Shown here piece by piece: positions 25,192 through 33,661 of a DNA stretch of 64,000 nt. A program made the position numbers and the translations under genes. Every line of letters starts with the position of its first letter. The stretch's first letter is position 1. The stretch comes from Spirochaetota bacterium (GTDB lineage Bacteria; Spirochaetota; UBA4802; UBA5550), in assembly GCA_016933025.1 (NCBI GenBank), contig JAFGBT010000015.1, positions 142,064 to 206,063 of the forward strand, written 5' to 3'. The notes below the pieces were generated by a model that worked only from the letters and a program-made list of their open reading frames with translations, was not told where the DNA came from and made no database searches.

Positions 25192-25656
25192 ATGTCTGAG
25201 CAGGGCATGTCCACATACAGTTACCGCGATACCGGGCTCACTCCCCATATGGAAGACTACATGGAGGCGATCGTCATGATCGCCGCGACCGGCCGTATCG
25301 TCCGCGTCAAGGACATAGCGAAGAAGCTCGACATTAAGATGCCGAGCGTCTCCGCGGCGCTTGCCAAGCTCAAGGACATGGACCTCATCAACTACGAAAA
25401 ATACGGGTATGTCCAGCTGACGGAGCACGGAAGGGAGATAGCCGAGCGCGTATTAAAGAGGCATAATTGCCTGATTGATTTTTTCACCAGCGTCCTCCAG
25501 GTGGAGAACGGCCTGGCGGAAAGCGAGGCGTGCAAGGTGGAGCATGACCTGTCGCCCCATACCTACTCGCTGATACACCGCTTCATGGATTTCTACCGCG
25601 CCGAGGAATCGGCCGGCAGCAATTGGATAGCCCGCCTGAAAAAGGCCCTGAAATGA
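25192..25656 (+). CDS. DtxR/MntR-family metal-dependent repressor
   Basis: A 154-residue DNA-binding protein of the DtxR/MntR family, which represses metal-uptake genes when loaded with Fe(II) or Mn(II). It has the N-terminal winged helix (TPHMEDYMEAIVMIAATGRI, VKDIAKKLDIKMPSVSAALA, LINYEKYGYVQLTEHGREIA) and the dimerisation helix with the metal-site motif SEACKVEHDLSP, which keeps the Cys-Glu-His of DtxR. It lacks the C-terminal SH3-like domain, so it is MntR-sized. The ATG at 25192 has GAAGGGG upstream. It lies seven bases after the TPR gene, so it may regulate its own envelope operon. The metal specificity is uncertain because the motif mixes DtxR and MntR features. Confidence 0.8.
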   Translation: MSEQGMSTYSYRDTGLTPHMEDYMEAIVMIAATGRIVRVKDIAKKLDIKMPSVSAALAKLKDMDLINYEKYGYVQLTEHGREIAERVLKRHNCLIDFFTSVLQVENGLAESEACKVEHDLSPHTYSLIHRFMDFYRAEESAGSNWIARLKKALK

Positions 25657-25719
25657 ACGGGGAGGGCGTTGCCGCGCTCCCCGGGGATAGTCAATAACGG
25701 GAGAGTATCCGGCGTCCGG

Positions 25720-27798
25720 TCAGCTCGCCTTATCTTTCTTCTTGAGCTCCATCTGCTTCAGCACTTTTTCCTGGACTTCCTTATTGAGCGGCACGTACTT
25801 GTGGAATTCCATTGAGTAGTTGGCCCTCCCACTCGATATGTTGCGGAGCTGTGTCGCGTACCCGAACATTTCCATGAGCGGCACGAAGCCGATGACCTTT
25901 TGCGCGCCCTTGCGGTAGCGGCGCATCGATTCTATCCGTCCGCGCCGTTTGTTCAGGTCGCCGACGACGTCGCCGATGTAGTCATCCGGCGTGTTGACTT
26001 CGATTTTCATCATCGGCTCCAGGAGGATGGGGCTCGCCTTCAGAAATCCCTCCTTGAAGCAGATGCCCGCGCAGGTGCGGAACGCCATATCGGATGAGTC
26101 GACCTCGTGATAGGTCCCGTCCAGAAGAACCGCCTTCACGTCGACGACCGGAAAGTCCGAGAGAATGCCTTCCGCCATAACCGCCTCGATGCCCTTGCGC
26201 ACCGAGGGTATGTATTCCATCGGTATCACGCCGCCCTTGATCCTGTCCTCGAATTCGAAGCCCTTGCCGCTGTTCGGCTCAAGCCGGATGACGGTGTGCG
26301 CGTATTGTCCGCGGCCGCCGGTCTGCTTGACGTGTTTGTAGGTGCTTTCGATCTCTCGGGTTATTGTCTCGCGGAACGCCACTGACGGCTCGCCGACCTC
26401 AGCGACGGCGCCGAACTCAGTTTTGAGCCGGTCGATGATGATCTCGAGGTGAAGCTCACCCATCCCCGCTATGATGGTTTCATTTGTCTCGTCGTTGAAC
26501 CGAACATTGAACGACGGGTCTTCCATGGCGAGCTTCTTGAGCGCGATACCGAGCTTCTCCTCCTCTTTCTTCGAAGGGGGCGTGATTTTCATCTCGATAA
26601 CCGCAGGCGGTATGAAGATCGACTCCAGGTAAAGGGGGTGGTCCGTATCGCAGAGGGTGTCGCCCGTCTTGGTGTATTTCATCCCGATGAGGGCGACGAT
26701 GTCGCCCGGGCCGGCGGAATCGATCTCCTCGCGTTCCTTCGCGTGGATCCTCAGGATCCTGCCGATGCGTTCAGGTTTCTTTTTTGTCGAATTGAATACC
26801 TGCATTCCGCTCTTCAATTCTCCCGAGTAGACCCGTATGAAGGTCTGCTGGCCAACGTAGGGATCGTGGATGAGCTTGAAGGCGAGGGCCGCGAACGGGT
26901 CCTTGGCCGACGGATGCCTGGTGTGTGATTTTTCCGAGTCGTCGATGTCGATGCCGACCACCGCGCCTATGTCCACGGGAGAGGGGAGGTAATCAACCAC
27001 CGCGTCGAGCAGGAGTCGCACGCCCTTGTTCTTATAGGCGGAGCCGCAGAATACCGGCGTGATGAGCATCTTGACAGTCGCCTCGCGCGCCGCTTTTTTC
27101 AGCAGCTCGGCCGGGACGTCCGTGCCGTCAAGGTAGAGCCGCATGATTTCTTCATTATAATCGGCTATTTTCTCTATGAGGAGGTTGCGGGCCTCCTCGG
27201 TTTTTGCCAGCAGGTTTTCCGGGATCTCAATGATTTCCAGCTCCCTGTCTTTGACGATGATCGCTTTTCGTTCTATGATGTCGATTGAGCCCTGGAATTC
27301 CTCCTCACTCCCGATGGGGAGCTGGAAGGGCACCGGGTTGGCGTCAAGGTACTTGTCCATCTGGTGGACCACTTCATTGAAGTCTGCGCCGACACGGTCC
27401 ATCTTGTTGACGAACGCGATACGGGGCACCCGGTAGCGGTCAGCCTGGTTCCATACCGTCTCGCTCTGCGGTTCAACGCCGGATACGGCGCAGAATACGG
27501 CGATCATGCCGTCGATTACCCTCAGCGAGCGCTCGACTTCAACCGTGAAGTCGACATGGCCCGGCGTGTCTATGATGTTAACCATGTGGTTGTTCCAGCA
27601 GCAGGTTATGGCAGCGGAGGCGATGGTTATTCCCCGCTCCTGTTCCTGCTTCATGAAGTCCATGGTCGCCTGCCCGTCGTGCACCTCGCCGAGCTTTCGC
27701 GTGGTTCCGGTGAAAAACAGCATGCGCTCGGTCACGGTTGTTTTCCCCGCATCGATATGGGCGGCGATGCCGATGTTTCTCAGTTTCTGTAGTTGCAT
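25720..27798 (-). CDS. fusA: Translation elongation factor G
   Basis: A 692-residue GTPase matching elongation factor G in length and order. It catalyses ribosomal translocation using GTP. The G motifs are AHIDAGKTT (G1), [10 protein letters not shown] (switch I), DTPGHVDFT (G3) and NKMD (G4), followed by domain [18 protein letters not shown] of domain III, the domain IV strand [20 protein letters not shown], and domain V ending in [12 protein letters not shown]. The RBS GAGGA precedes the ATG by seven bases. It is not flanked by rpsL, rpsG or tuf, so it may be a second, paralogous EF-G of the kind found in several phyla. I cannot tell the two types apart with certainty. Confidence 0.9.
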   Translation of the reverse strand: MQLQKLRNIGIAAHIDAGKTTVTERMLFFTGTTRKLGEVHDGQATMDFMKQEQERGITIASAAITCCWNNHMVNIIDTPGHVDFTVEVERSLRVIDGMIAVFCAVSGVEPQSETVWNQADRYRVPRIAFVNKMDRVGADFNEVVHQMDKYLDANPVPFQLPIGSEEEFQGSIDIIERKAIIVKDRELEIIEIPENLLAKTEEARNLLIEKIADYNEEIMRLYLDGTDVPAELLKKAAREATVKMLITPVFCGSAYKNKGVRLLLDAVVDYLPSPVDIGAVVGIDIDDSEKSHTRHPSAKDPFAALAFKLIHDPYVGQQTFIRVYSGELKSGMQVFNSTKKKPERIGRILRIHAKEREEIDSAGPGDIVALIGMKYTKTGDTLCDTDHPLYLESIFIPPAVIEMKITPPSKKEEEKLGIALKKLAMEDPSFNVRFNDETNETIIAGMGELHLEIIIDRLKTEFGAVAEVGEPSVAFRETITREIESTYKHVKQTGGRGQYAHTVIRLEPNSGKGFEFEDRIKGGVIPMEYIPSVRKGIEAVMAEGILSDFPVVDVKAVLLDGTYHEVDSSDMAFRTCAGICFKEGFLKASPILLEPMMKIEVNTPDDYIGDVVGDLNKRRGRIESMRRYRKGAQKVIGFVPLMEMFGYATQLRNISSGRANYSMEFHKYVPLNKEVQEKVLKQMELKKKDKAS

Positions 27799-28015
27799 AA
27801 TAGTTCCTCAAGATTCAGCATATATTCGACGGATGCGGCGCGCCTGCGCCCCTCCACCTGCTTTCATTATAATACCGCCAGTGGCGTTTTGCAAAATAAA
27901 CGGCATAATCCAATGGGGGCTTTTTTTGTCAATAGAATAATCGGATTTTTTTCAGCAGATGCATGATTGACACGATGTCATATTTCAGGAACAGCGACAA
28001 ATGCCGAGGGGGCCG

Positions 28016-28504
28016 CTATTCTTCAAGGATATTCATTAAATCGAGCTGTAATTTTGCCTGCTGGACATACGAAGAGTCCGGGTGGCTTTCAATAATATCG
28101 TTGAATATCTCAGCCGCTTTTTTGTCATTTCCCATTTTATTATAGCAGATGCCGACGTTGTAATAGGCCTCTATGCCGCTTTCCGTGTTGCTGAATTCCT
28201 CGTACAGGGCACGGTAATTATCTATGGCCTTCAGGTATTCAAGCCTGCCGAAATAGATCCCGGCAAGCTGGCGGTACGCCTCGTGCCGATGATTGCCGTT
28301 GTAATAGATCTCGAGATACTCGTTAAAGGTTTCGATGGCCTTGTCGTACATTTTGAGATTTATAAAGCTCATCCCGTTCTGGAACTTCAGGTCGTCGGCA
28401 AGGGCCTCAAGGCTACGATCCCCATTCTTTTCATTCGCAGTATGGGAGACTGCCGGCACCATGACCAGTGTCAGTGCTATAATGATAATTCTCATATGCT
28501 GCAT
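28016..28504 (-). CDS. Exported small TPR protein
   Basis: A 162-residue exported protein. A short signal peptide (IIIIALTLVMVPAVSHTA) precedes four TPR units, each with the YbgF-like pattern: FQNGMSFINLKMYDKAIETF, HEAYRQLAGIYFGRLEYLKA, AYYNVGICYNKMGNDKKAAE and the tail SSYVQQAKLQLDLMNILEE. I chose the ATG at 28504, with GGGA about nine bases upstream; further upstream codons form an unlikely Cys-rich leader. It stands alone between the EF-G gene and the MFS gene on the same strand. It probably mediates protein contacts in the periplasm; no partner is evident. Confidence 0.65.
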   Translation of the reverse strand: MQHMRIIIIALTLVMVPAVSHTANEKNGDRSLEALADDLKFQNGMSFINLKMYDKAIETFNEYLEIYYNGNHRHEAYRQLAGIYFGRLEYLKAIDNYRALYEEFSNTESGIEAYYNVGICYNKMGNDKKAAEIFNDIIESHPDSSYVQQAKLQLDLMNILEE

Positions 28505-28585
28505 GGCGTTATTCCCTATATAATATAATACTATATTACAGGTATCGGCAGATATGTGACATAAGATTACATTTTTTTTGGTGCG

Positions 28586-28596
28586 GGGGTCAGAGT
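28586..28596 (+). repeat. GGGGTCAGAGT motif, copy 1
   Basis: GGGGTCAGAGT in the intergenic region upstream of the TPR gene. The exact reverse complement occurs at 31794-31804. Such GGGGTCAGAGT-type sequences are frequent in small dispersed repeats, but two copies alone are weak evidence. Confidence 0.35.
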
Positions 28597-28736
28597 ATCT
28601 CAATCAATCTTGATCCGGACATGGACGCCCTCAAGTAAATTGGTCGTTTTTAGAAAAGGTGGAAACCGGTTTGCGGATGTCAATGCTTTTTCGGCGGGCC
28701 GTGTTTGAGGAGACTATAATGTCTTCTGAGGCGGAG

Positions 28737-29936
28737 TCAGTCGATTTCGATAGTTATTGGCGCATCGGCAATCGTGTCCAGCCTGCCGTGCCGGCTGGTT
28801 ATGATGGCAATCAGGATTATTGCCGTCACGAACATGCCGGCGCATACGTTAAAGGCGGCGAGGTGCGTGCCGCAGTAATCGATCAGGAATCCAAGGCTCA
28901 GGGCAAAGAGCATCATGCCGCCGGTGAACGACGCGGTGAAGAGCGCGTTGGCCTTTCCGCGGTTATGGGGCCGCACCAGGCTCACCATGATGGTGTTCAG
29001 GAGGGGATACAGTATTCCGTGGGTGATGCCGTACATGACGCTGACGATGGCCAGCATGATAAGTGAATTCATCGCATTCAGGAGAAGGTGCATCGTCGCG
29101 CCCACCGCGCATACGGCCATGAGGAGCGTATTCCTGTTAATGCCGGCTATCTTTCTAATGAAGGTGAGGCGTATGAGGATGAGTATGCCGATGTATATTA
29201 GGAAGAAGTAGGAAAACTTGAAGGGAGTGGTCGTTCGTATGAAATTCGGCAGATAGGTTACGATGACCCCGAAGCCGCCGCCGAAGATGATAACAACCAG
29301 CGTCATGAGAAAGAACCGGGGGGCCGTCAGTAGATGCAGGGTGCCGCGGCTCAAAGCCGTCCCGGCAGGCCCGGCCTGCATGCGAATATCGGGCATGATA
29401 AAGGTTATGCCAAGGCTCACTGTCACCAGTCCGGCCGACAGGGCGAATATCAGATAATGCGAATAACCGTACGACAGGAGCATCTCGCCGATAAAGGGGC
29501 TTAGGGCGTTGCTGAGCGCTCCGGTAATGCCGTACAGGCCTATCGCCTCCGCGGCGTCTTCAATCGGCACAATTTCAAAAATGATCGACGTGCCCAGTAT
29601 CATCGCCACGGAGAACCCGATGCCGTGAATGATGCGAATAACGGGAACCAGCCAGGTAAGTGAGGATATCAGGAGATACGATGCGTACGCCGCCACAAGG
29701 ATCAGGTAGCCGATGCGGAGAAGTCTCACCCTGTCCCTGCCGTGCATGAGCGACCCGATGCCGACGGCGCTCACTATTGTAAAAATCTTGTCGATATTGT
29801 TCATGACCCCGATATACGATTCGGAGGCGCCCAGGTTTTTCAGGAAGACCGGGAAAAGAAAATACAACGAATTGCCGAGAAAGAACAGGAAGTTCGCCAG
29901 CGCCAGGTAATAGAATATCGGATTGTAGCGTCTCAT
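28737..29936 (-). CDS. Major facilitator superfamily transporter
   Basis: A 399-residue polytopic membrane protein with about 12 helices in two halves, as in MFS carriers. The region between helices 2 and 3 reads VGIGSLMHGRDRVRLLRIGY, close to the MFS motif A (GxLaDrxGrRkvl), and the matching site in the second half reads LTFIRKIAGINRNTLLMAVC. The central loop (IRMQAGPAGTALSRGTLHLL) separates the halves. The substrate is unknown; the even helices suggest a drug- or metabolite-efflux type. AAGG lies seven bases before the ATG. The end of the gene overlaps a one-mismatch copy of the 12-bp dyad found nearby. Confidence 0.8.
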   Translation of the reverse strand: MRRYNPIFYYLALANFLFFLGNSLYFLFPVFLKNLGASESYIGVMNNIDKIFTIVSAVGIGSLMHGRDRVRLLRIGYLILVAAYASYLLISSLTWLVPVIRIIHGIGFSVAMILGTSIIFEIVPIEDAAEAIGLYGITGALSNALSPFIGEMLLSYGYSHYLIFALSAGLVTVSLGITFIMPDIRMQAGPAGTALSRGTLHLLTAPRFFLMTLVVIIFGGGFGVIVTYLPNFIRTTTPFKFSYFFLIYIGILILIRLTFIRKIAGINRNTLLMAVCAVGATMHLLLNAMNSLIMLAIVSVMYGITHGILYPLLNTIMVSLVRPHNRGKANALFTASFTGGMMLFALSLGFLIDYCGTHLAAFNVCAGMFVTAIILIAIITSRHGRLDTIADAPITIEID

Positions 29937-30298
29937 GGCTTAACCTTGCAGATAATCGGTGAATGGCAAGGATTTTTTATATTAGCAGTATGACCGCAGA
30001 CTGGAATAGCCGGCGGCTGATTAGTCGCCTGTGAGAACAACATTTATAGGGGAAACAGGAAAATGTATTGCATTATAAGTCGAGGGGGTGTAATAAGATA
30101 TCATCACGAGGGAAGCGCACTTCGACTCCGCTCAGGGTGACATGCCCCTCGACTACGCTCGGGGTGACATGTCATGCCGAGCCCTTCGACGAGCTCAGGA
30201 TAAACTCCGTCGAGGCATGCGCCGTTGTCCAGATTCTATCTGGACTCCTCGCAATGACCCATGAAACCTATAGCTATAACATCATATGGAGGTCTTCA
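29937..30298. other. Intergenic region carrying a dispersed repeat
   Basis: 362 bases between the divergent MFS and nitroreductase genes. The first 170 bases show no clear motif. The rest is a repeat block (30116-30262) that runs almost to the nitroreductase ribosome site, so the promoter of that gene must lie in or left of the repeat. Confidence 0.55.
30116..30262. repeat. CTTCGACTCCGCTCAGGGTG-type dispersed repeat block
   Basis: Two tandem variants of a roughly 27-bp unit, CTTCGACTCCGCTCAGGGTG at 30120 and CCTCGACTACGCTCGGGGTG at 30147, each followed by ACATG. A third, inverted-looking arm CCTTCGACGAGCTCAGGAT follows at 30183, and then TCTGGACTCCTCGCAATGAC at 30239. Elements of this kind occur as non-coding dispersed repeats in many bacterial genomes. 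An open frame runs through it into the nitroreductase gene but has no coding signature. Confidence 0.75.
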
Positions 30299-30859
30299 AT
30301 GGAACTGCAGGAAGCCATACTGAAACGAAGAAGCCAGCGAAAATTCACCGATTACGTGGTGACTGACGCTGAAATCAGTGAACTTCTGGAGGCCGCCAGA
30401 TGGGCCCCGTCGTGGGCCAATACCCAGGTCTGGGAGTTTGTTGTGGTAAGGGATCGAAAGGTCATTGAGCAGATCGCCGCGACCTTCTCTCAAAACAATC
30501 CCGCCGCCAAGGGCACACAGGCAGCCTCGGTTGTAATCGTCGGATGTGCCAAAACCGGAGTCTCGGGCGCTCATGACGGCAAGAACCTGACGATCTTTTC
30601 GGAATGGTTTTTATTCGACCTGGCGCTTGCCGTCCAGAACATATGCCTTCGTGCTCATGACCTTGGGCTGGGGACGGTGATCGTGAGTCTGCTCGACCAT
30701 CGTGCCCTGAAGAAGGCGGTAAACGTGCCGGACGGATTTGAGGCGGTTACCGTGATTCCTATCGGCAAGCCGGCGGTCCCGGACAAACAGGCGCCCGCGC
30801 GGAGGAACGTGTCCGAGTTCGCGCACCTGGATACCTTCGGGAAGAAATACGGCCGTTGA
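30299..30859 (+). CDS. Nitroreductase-family flavoprotein
   Basis: A 186-residue FMN-dependent oxidoreductase of the nitroreductase family. The N-terminal FMN-phosphate site is AILKRRSQRKFTDYVV, followed by ISELLEAARWAPSWANTQVW, which is the usual WAPSxxNxQxW signature. The later LAVQNICLRAHDLGLGTVIV and VTVIPIGKPAV segments complete the fold. Family members reduce nitro compounds, quinones or flavins with NAD(P)H. TGGAGG lies six bases before the ATG at 30299. The crotonase gene follows after 15 bases, so the pair is probably co-transcribed and could share a substrate pathway, but I cannot name it. Confidence 0.85.
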   Translation: MELQEAILKRRSQRKFTDYVVTDAEISELLEAARWAPSWANTQVWEFVVVRDRKVIEQIAATFSQNNPAAKGTQAASVVIVGCAKTGVSGAHDGKNLTIFSEWFLFDLALAVQNICLRAHDLGLGTVIVSLLDHRALKKAVNVPDGFEAVTVIPIGKPAVPDKQAPARRNVSEFAHLDTFGKKYGR

Positions 30860-30874
30860 TCGCGGGAGAAGATA

Positions 30875-31690
30875 ATGACTCACCCCTGTCTTCAGCTGGA
30901 ATACCATGACCGAAGCGCTATTATCACCATCAACAGGCCTGATAAGCGGAATTCCTTTAACCAGGAGGTCTGGTCGTCCCTCGAGGAGGCGGTGAAGCAG
31001 GTTAAAGCGAAACTCCCCAGGGCGGTTGTTATTACCGGGGCAGGGGACACGGCTTTCTCCGCGGGGTTTGACGTCAATCCCTCGAATCCCCAGGTAGAGA
31101 GACTCGCCGAGTCGGTGCGAGACAAGGACCATGGACCAGTGCAGGAGCTTCTCCGGTATATCCGCGACACCGTGGGGAGCCTGGTGTCCCTCCCCGTGCC
31201 GGTGATCGCCGCCATCAATGGCCTTGCGTTTGGCGGCGGTGCCGAACTGGCGGTACAGTGCGACCTCCGCGTCATGGACCCGAACGCCGTGATCAGCTTT
31301 TCGGAAGTGCGCCTCGGCCTCATGCCGGACTGGGGTGGTGGGGTTGCGCTGACCCGACTCCTGGGGAGATCAAAGGCGGCAGACCTCATACTCACAGCCC
31401 GGCGTGTGGCCGCGGATGAGGCCCTCGCCATGGGCCTGGTCAACCGTATCAGCAAGCCTGGCAGGTCCCTCGAAGAGGCACTGGAGATTGCCGGTTCGAT
31501 TGAGAAAAACGGCCCGCTCGCCGTCAGGGCGGCCCTTGAAGTGATCCGTCGCTCGGCCAGTCTGCCGCTGTTGGACGCCATGGAGCTGGAGACCCTCTTG
31601 GCCGCGGACCTCATAGTCTCGGGGGAATGCGTCCACGGGATAACCGCCTTTATATCGAAAAAGGACCCGGAGTTCCCTGATCCAGAATAG
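30875..31690 (+). CDS. Enoyl-CoA hydratase/isomerase (crotonase) family protein
   Basis: A 271-residue crotonase-fold enzyme acting on acyl-CoA thioesters. The oxyanion-hole segments are AFSAGFDV (about residue 60) and INGLAFGGGAELAVQCDLRV (about 113). The two usual catalytic Glu positions are filled, in GGGAEL and in SFSEVRLGLMPDWGGGVALT. The latter departs from the common PExxLGxxPGxGG form, so the exact reaction (hydratase, isomerase or other) is open. The C-terminal helices (ALAMGLVNRI, LAVRAALEVIRR) are typical. It follows the nitroreductase gene in one probable operon. Confidence 0.85.
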   Translation: MTHPCLQLEYHDRSAIITINRPDKRNSFNQEVWSSLEEAVKQVKAKLPRAVVITGAGDTAFSAGFDVNPSNPQVERLAESVRDKDHGPVQELLRYIRDTVGSLVSLPVPVIAAINGLAFGGGAELAVQCDLRVMDPNAVISFSEVRLGLMPDWGGGVALTRLLGRSKAADLILTARRVAADEALAMGLVNRISKPGRSLEEALEIAGSIEKNGPLAVRAALEVIRRSASLPLLDAMELETLLAADLIVSGECVHGITAFISKKDPEFPDPE

Positions 31691-31732
31691 CCGGATCCTG
31701 CATTATCGTGCTCTGATACTCTGTTCCCGCTA

Positions 31733-31746
31733 CCGATAACTATCGG
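31733..31746. repeat. 14-bp dyad CCGATAACTATCGG, site 1
   Basis: CCGATA-AC-TATCGG: six-base arms with perfect symmetry around two central bases, in the region between the crotonase and YgiQ genes. An identical site starts 41 bases later. It looks like a binding site for a dimeric protein or a small iterated palindrome. Confidence 0.6.
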
Positions 31747-31773
31747 GTTGTTGCTCTTACCCCGAAGTAATTA

Positions 31774-31787
31774 CCGATAACTATCGG
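31774..31787. repeat. 14-bp dyad CCGATAACTATCGG, site 2
   Basis: Second identical copy of the dyad in the same intergenic region. The 41-base centre-to-centre spacing is close to four helical turns, which would place both sites on one face of the DNA. Confidence 0.6.
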
Positions 31788-31793
31788 CAGATC

Positions 31794-31804
31794 ACTCTGA
31801 CCCC
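31794..31804 (-). repeat. GGGGTCAGAGT motif, inverted copy 2
   Basis: ACTCTGACCCC, the exact reverse complement of the motif at 28586-28596. It lies directly after the second dyad. Confidence 0.35.
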
Positions 31805-31848
31805 ACCGTTATGTTGTCGGGATAGCATTCTGTACAATTAATAAATAA

Positions 31849-31878
31849 TTGACATAAAAATCATACTGGCTTTACTGC
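31849..31878 (+). promoter_or_regulatory. Candidate promoter for the YgiQ-family gene
   Basis: TTGACA at 31849-31854 with TACTGC at 31873-31878 (18-base spacer). The -10 box is poor and the leader would be short, ending near the ribosome site at 31885. The two dyads lie 60-115 bases upstream of it. Confidence 0.35.
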
Positions 31879-31897
31879 GAGATGGAAGAGGCGTGAT

Positions 31898-33616
31898 TTG
31901 TTTATACCGACAACCAGGGAAGAAGCCGTAGTACTCGGATGGGAGCGCTTTGACGTAATTCTCATTACGGGCGATGCATATATCGACAGCCCCTTTCTGG
32001 GACCGGCGCTAATTGGCCATGTCCTGATGGACGCCGGCTACAGGGTCGGGATAATTGCCCAGCCCGATGTTAAAAGCGGCGCCGATGTCACCCGCCTCGG
32101 CGAGCCGCTGCTGTTCTGGGGCGTCAGCTCAGGATCGGTGGACTCGCTGGTGTCGAACTACACGGCATCCGGCAAGAGGAGAATGCAGGATGACCTGACG
32201 CCGGGCGGGAGGAACGACCGGCGGCCGGACAGGGCGGTCATCGTCTACTCCAATCTTATCCGCGAGCACTTCAAGAATACGGCACCGATAGTTATCGGCG
32301 GCATCGAGGCGGGCATGCGCCGCATCGCCCATTATGATTTCTATGACGACCGGGTGCGGCGCTCCATACTCTTTGACGCCAAGGCCGACATCCTCGTCTA
32401 CGGCATGGGCGAACGGCCCGTACTCGAGCTCGCGGATTGCCTTAAAAAAGGGAGGGACTACCGTGTGGTTCGCGGTATTTGCCACATCTCCGGTAATCGG
32501 ATCGATACCTATATCGAGCTTCCTTCGTACGAGCGGGTCTTGCAGGACAAACGCGAGTTTGTACAGATGAGCCGCCTGTTTATCCGGAACACAGACCCGG
32601 TGAGCGGGAGGGGCATGATCCAGATGCACGGGAATCGCTATCTGGTGCACAACCCGCCCGCTGTTCCCTTGACTTCCGATGAGCTTGACCGCGTGTACGA
32701 GCTCCCCTATGAGCGATCGGTCCACCCTTTTTATAAAAAGATGGGCGAGGTTCGCGCACTGGGTACGATACAATTTTCAATAACAACTCATCGCGGCTGT
32801 TTTGGCGGCTGCAGTTTTTGCTCGATATCAGTCCACCAGGGGAGCGCCGTGGTTTCGCGCAGCGAGGCGTCGATAATACGGGAGGCGAAAAGTTTTACCC
32901 GCCACAGGGAGTTCAAGGGAATCATAGCCGACATCGGCGGCCCTACGGCGAACATGTACGGCATGCTATGCAAAAGCATGCTCCGCAGGGGCTTGTGCGC
33001 TGATAAGCGTTGTGCCGGTGACTATCTGTGCAAAAGCATGAGCGTCTCGCATAAGAGTCTGATAAGCCTTCTCGGGAAGATACGAAAGCTCCCGGGCGTT
33101 CGCAAGGCCTTTGTCGCGTCGGGGATTCGGCACGACCTTGTGCTGGCCGATCATGACGCCGGGGAGCAATACCTGTCCGAGATACTGCGGCATCATGTGT
33201 CCGGGCAGCTGAAAATCGCGCCGGAGCATTGCGTCGACCGCGTCCTTGATCTGATGGGGAAGCCCTCCGCTGAAAGTCTCATCGCATTCCGCGATCTCTT
33301 CAACCGGCTGAACAGACAGGTGAGAAAAAAACAGTTCCTCACGTATTACCTGATTGCGGCACATCCCGGGTGCACGCTTGAGGACATGAAGCAGTTGCGC
33401 GGGTTTACAGGCCGGGAACTGCGGCTGGTTCCCGAACAGGTCCAGATATTCACGGCGCTCCCGTCAACCCTGTCGACAGTGATGTATTATACCGGTGTGG
33501 ACCCGTCCTCCGGCGAAAAGGTCTTTGTGGAACGGGATGTCCGCGAGAAAGAGAGGCAGAAGCGGGTCGTTACCGGGCCGGGTCGCCGGAAGCCGCCTTC
33601 ACGGAAAAACATTTGA
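31898..33616 (+). CDS. YgiQ-family radical SAM protein
   Basis: A 572-residue radical S-adenosylmethionine protein of the YgiQ family. The N-terminal cobalamin-like or YgiQ-specific domain begins FDVILITGDAYIDSPFLGPA and contains APIVIGGIEAGMRRIAHYDF, a family hallmark. The Fe-S cluster motif is RGCFGGCSFCSI (Cys-x3-Cys-x2-Cys, about residue 303), in the radical SAM TIM barrel, followed by the typical QLKIAPEHC and FLTYYLIAAHPGC segments. The reaction of the family is not established. It starts at TTG 31898, with GAAGAGG seven bases upstream. One 14-bp dyad copy lies inside the APIVIGG codons and another lies 30 bases after the stop. Confidence 0.85.
   Translation: MFIPTTREEAVVLGWERFDVILITGDAYIDSPFLGPALIGHVLMDAGYRVGIIAQPDVKSGADVTRLGEPLLFWGVSSGSVDSLVSNYTASGKRRMQDDLTPGGRNDRRPDRAVIVYSNLIREHFKNTAPIVIGGIEAGMRRIAHYDFYDDRVRRSILFDAKADILVYGMGERPVLELADCLKKGRDYRVVRGICHISGNRIDTYIELPSYERVLQDKREFVQMSRLFIRNTDPVSGRGMIQMHGNRYLVHNPPAVPLTSDELDRVYELPYERSVHPFYKKMGEVRALGTIQFSITTHRGCFGGCSFCSISVHQGSAVVSRSEASIIREAKSFTRHREFKGIIADIGGPTANMYGMLCKSMLRRGLCADKRCAGDYLCKSMSVSHKSLISLLGKIRKLPGVRKAFVASGIRHDLVLADHDAGEQYLSEILRHHVSGQLKIAPEHCVDRVLDLMGKPSAESLIAFRDLFNRLNRQVRKKQFLTYYLIAAHPGCTLEDMKQLRGFTGRELRLVPEQVQIFTALPSTLSTVMYYTGVDPSSGEKVFVERDVREKERQKRVVTGPGRRKPPSRKNI
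32285..32298. repeat. 14-bp dyad CCGATAGTTATCGG, site 3 (in coding sequence)
   Basis: Perfect copy of the dyad on the opposite strand reading, inside the YgiQ-family gene where it encodes PIVIG. Because that peptide is conserved in the family, the copy may partly reflect protein constraint. Confidence 0.5.
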
Positions 33617-33646
33617 AATTAGCAGCGTCATCTATAAATAATGGCG

Positions 33647-33660
33647 CCGATAGTTATCGG
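33647..33660. repeat. 14-bp dyad CCGATAGTTATCGG, site 4
   Basis: Perfect copy of the dyad ending one base before the likely ATG (33662) of the ABC-F gene, in the 45-base gap after the YgiQ-family gene. A protein bound here would cover the translation start region of the gene. Confidence 0.6.
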
Positions 33661-33661
33661 T

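Noticed and set aside
24213..25214. A 333-codon open frame on the minus strand
   Set aside because: It is a mirror of the TPR gene at 24240-25184, which has a signal segment, TPR pattern and coupled starts; the minus-strand protein has no family features.
25657..25684. A hairpin-like GGGGAGGGCG...CGCTCCCC stretch between the DtxR and EF-G genes
   Set aside because: The stem is imperfect and no T run follows, so I did not list it as a terminator.
30068..30298. A long 5' extension of the nitroreductase frame
   Set aside because: The extension runs through a dispersed repeat and lacks a ribosome site; TGGAGG lies just before the ATG at 30299.
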